Origin: Acidomyces sp. 'richmondensis'
Lineage: Eukaryota; Ascomycota; Dothideomycetes; Mycosphaerellales; Teratosphaeriaceae
Reading direction: 5' to 3'
Assembly (NCBI GenBank): GCA_003545705.1
Contig: QVLQ01000002.1
Span: forward strand, 62,001-126,000
Length of the DNA: 64,000 nucleotides
The translations under genes were made by a program, and so were the position numbers. Below, piece by piece: positions 63,740 to 64,000 of this stretch. Under the pieces are notes generated by a model. That model did not search any database. It was not told the origin of the DNA and was given only the letters and a program-made list of their open reading frames with translations. Every line of letters starts with the position of its first letter. Position 1 is the stretch's first letter.

Positions 63740-64000
63740 TCAAAATTCGGCAATAGTATCCCCTCTTAGCTTTCCACGCATGTGCCATTTGCCCTGTTTA
63801 CAACAATCAGCCTTGGAGTCTACAGGCATCTCCCCACCCAGTGATCCATAGATAGAGCGCTTTGTTGTGTTGCTGGACTGTCGTCACTTACCTCATACTT
63901 GTACGCCATGTACAAGAACGCACTTGGGACCGCAATCACGTAGGTAAAGGTCAACCAGGCCGTGCGTGGCGTCCATCGAAAATACTCGTGTCGCTTTACG
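63740..64000 (-). CDS. NADH:ubiquinone oxidoreductase subunit, NDUFB4/B15-like (partial)
   Basis: The gene enters at the right edge on the minus strand. Visible exons are 63892..64000 (5' part missing) and 63740..63793, separated by a 98-bp intron with GTAAGT and AACAG. The peptide reads KRHEYFRWTPRTAWLTFTYVIAVPSAF then LYMAYKYE|GKWHMRGKLRGDTIAEF. RWTPRTAWLT and the C-terminal RGDTI-EF match the small single-helix complex I subunit of fungi (6.6-kDa subunit, NDUFB4 family), a structural subunit of the inner-membrane arm. The start lies outside the window. Confidence comes from the two signature segments; the length of the protein cannot be judged. Confidence 0.8.

Noticed and set aside
1..64000. 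CRISPR arrays, bacterial operons, phage or secondary-metabolite megasynthase genes
   Set aside because: None is seen: repeats are simple-sequence only, genes are intron-containing and fungal, and no PKS/NRPS/terpene synthase motif is present.

Overview
The window is a piece of a filamentous ascomycete genome (Pezizomycotina; class not resolvable from sequence alone). The evidence is protein-coding genes with many short spliceosomal introns (44-98 bp, CTAAC/CTGAC-like branch sites close to the acceptor), typical fungal families (GH47, GH16, OPT, ZIP, ORM, zinc-knuckle, F-box), and a Fot1/pogo-type DNA transposon whose coding region carries C-to-T decay of the kind left by repeat-induced point mutation (RIP). 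There is no CRISPR, rRNA or recognisable tRNA. I rebuilt 24 protein genes exon by exon; every complete spliced model gives a length divisible by three.

Layout. 0.7-15 kb is metabolic and accessory: an enoyl-CoA hydratase-like protein, a secreted GH47 alpha-mannosidase, a PAP2-family membrane protein that seems to have lost both catalytic histidines, a divergently transcribed FAD aromatic monooxygenase, an AMID/AIF-type flavoprotein, a secreted PLC-like phosphodiesterase with a likely GPI tail, and an ER-type short-chain reductase. 15-21.7 kb holds a DUF3253 protein, a five-knuckle CCHC zinc protein (AIR1/2-like), the ORM sphingolipid regulator and an NmrA-like reductase. 22.1-24.2 kb is the dead pogo element. 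24.4-26.3 kb has a HAD phosphatase convergent with an HSP20 chaperone whose promoter shows a TATA box and a heat-shock-type element.

26.3-46.8 kb is gene-poor, with long AT-rich spacers around an 8-exon oligopeptide transporter, a ZIP metal transporter, an HSL-type esterase and an MFS transporter. 46.8-64 kb returns to dense core genes: APC4, an ABM-domain protein, coatomer delta, a conserved 917-aa acidic protein, a large F-box protein, a membrane-anchored GH16 glucanase and, running off the right edge, the NDUFB4-like complex I subunit.

Most neighbours do not form one pathway. The functional links are generic: secretion and glycan processing (GH47, coatomer delta, GH16), sphingolipid and lipid metabolism (ORM, SDR reductase, PAP2-like, PLC-like), and nutrient uptake (OPT, ZIP, MFS). 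Several divergent pairs share short intergenic promoters, three of them rich in CACGTG boxes. The most unusual signals are the pseudo-phosphatase, the RIP-marked transposon, a phased A8T3 tract, and complementary GATTG/CCAATC arrays with repeated CCAAT and GATA-type motifs upstream of GH16.
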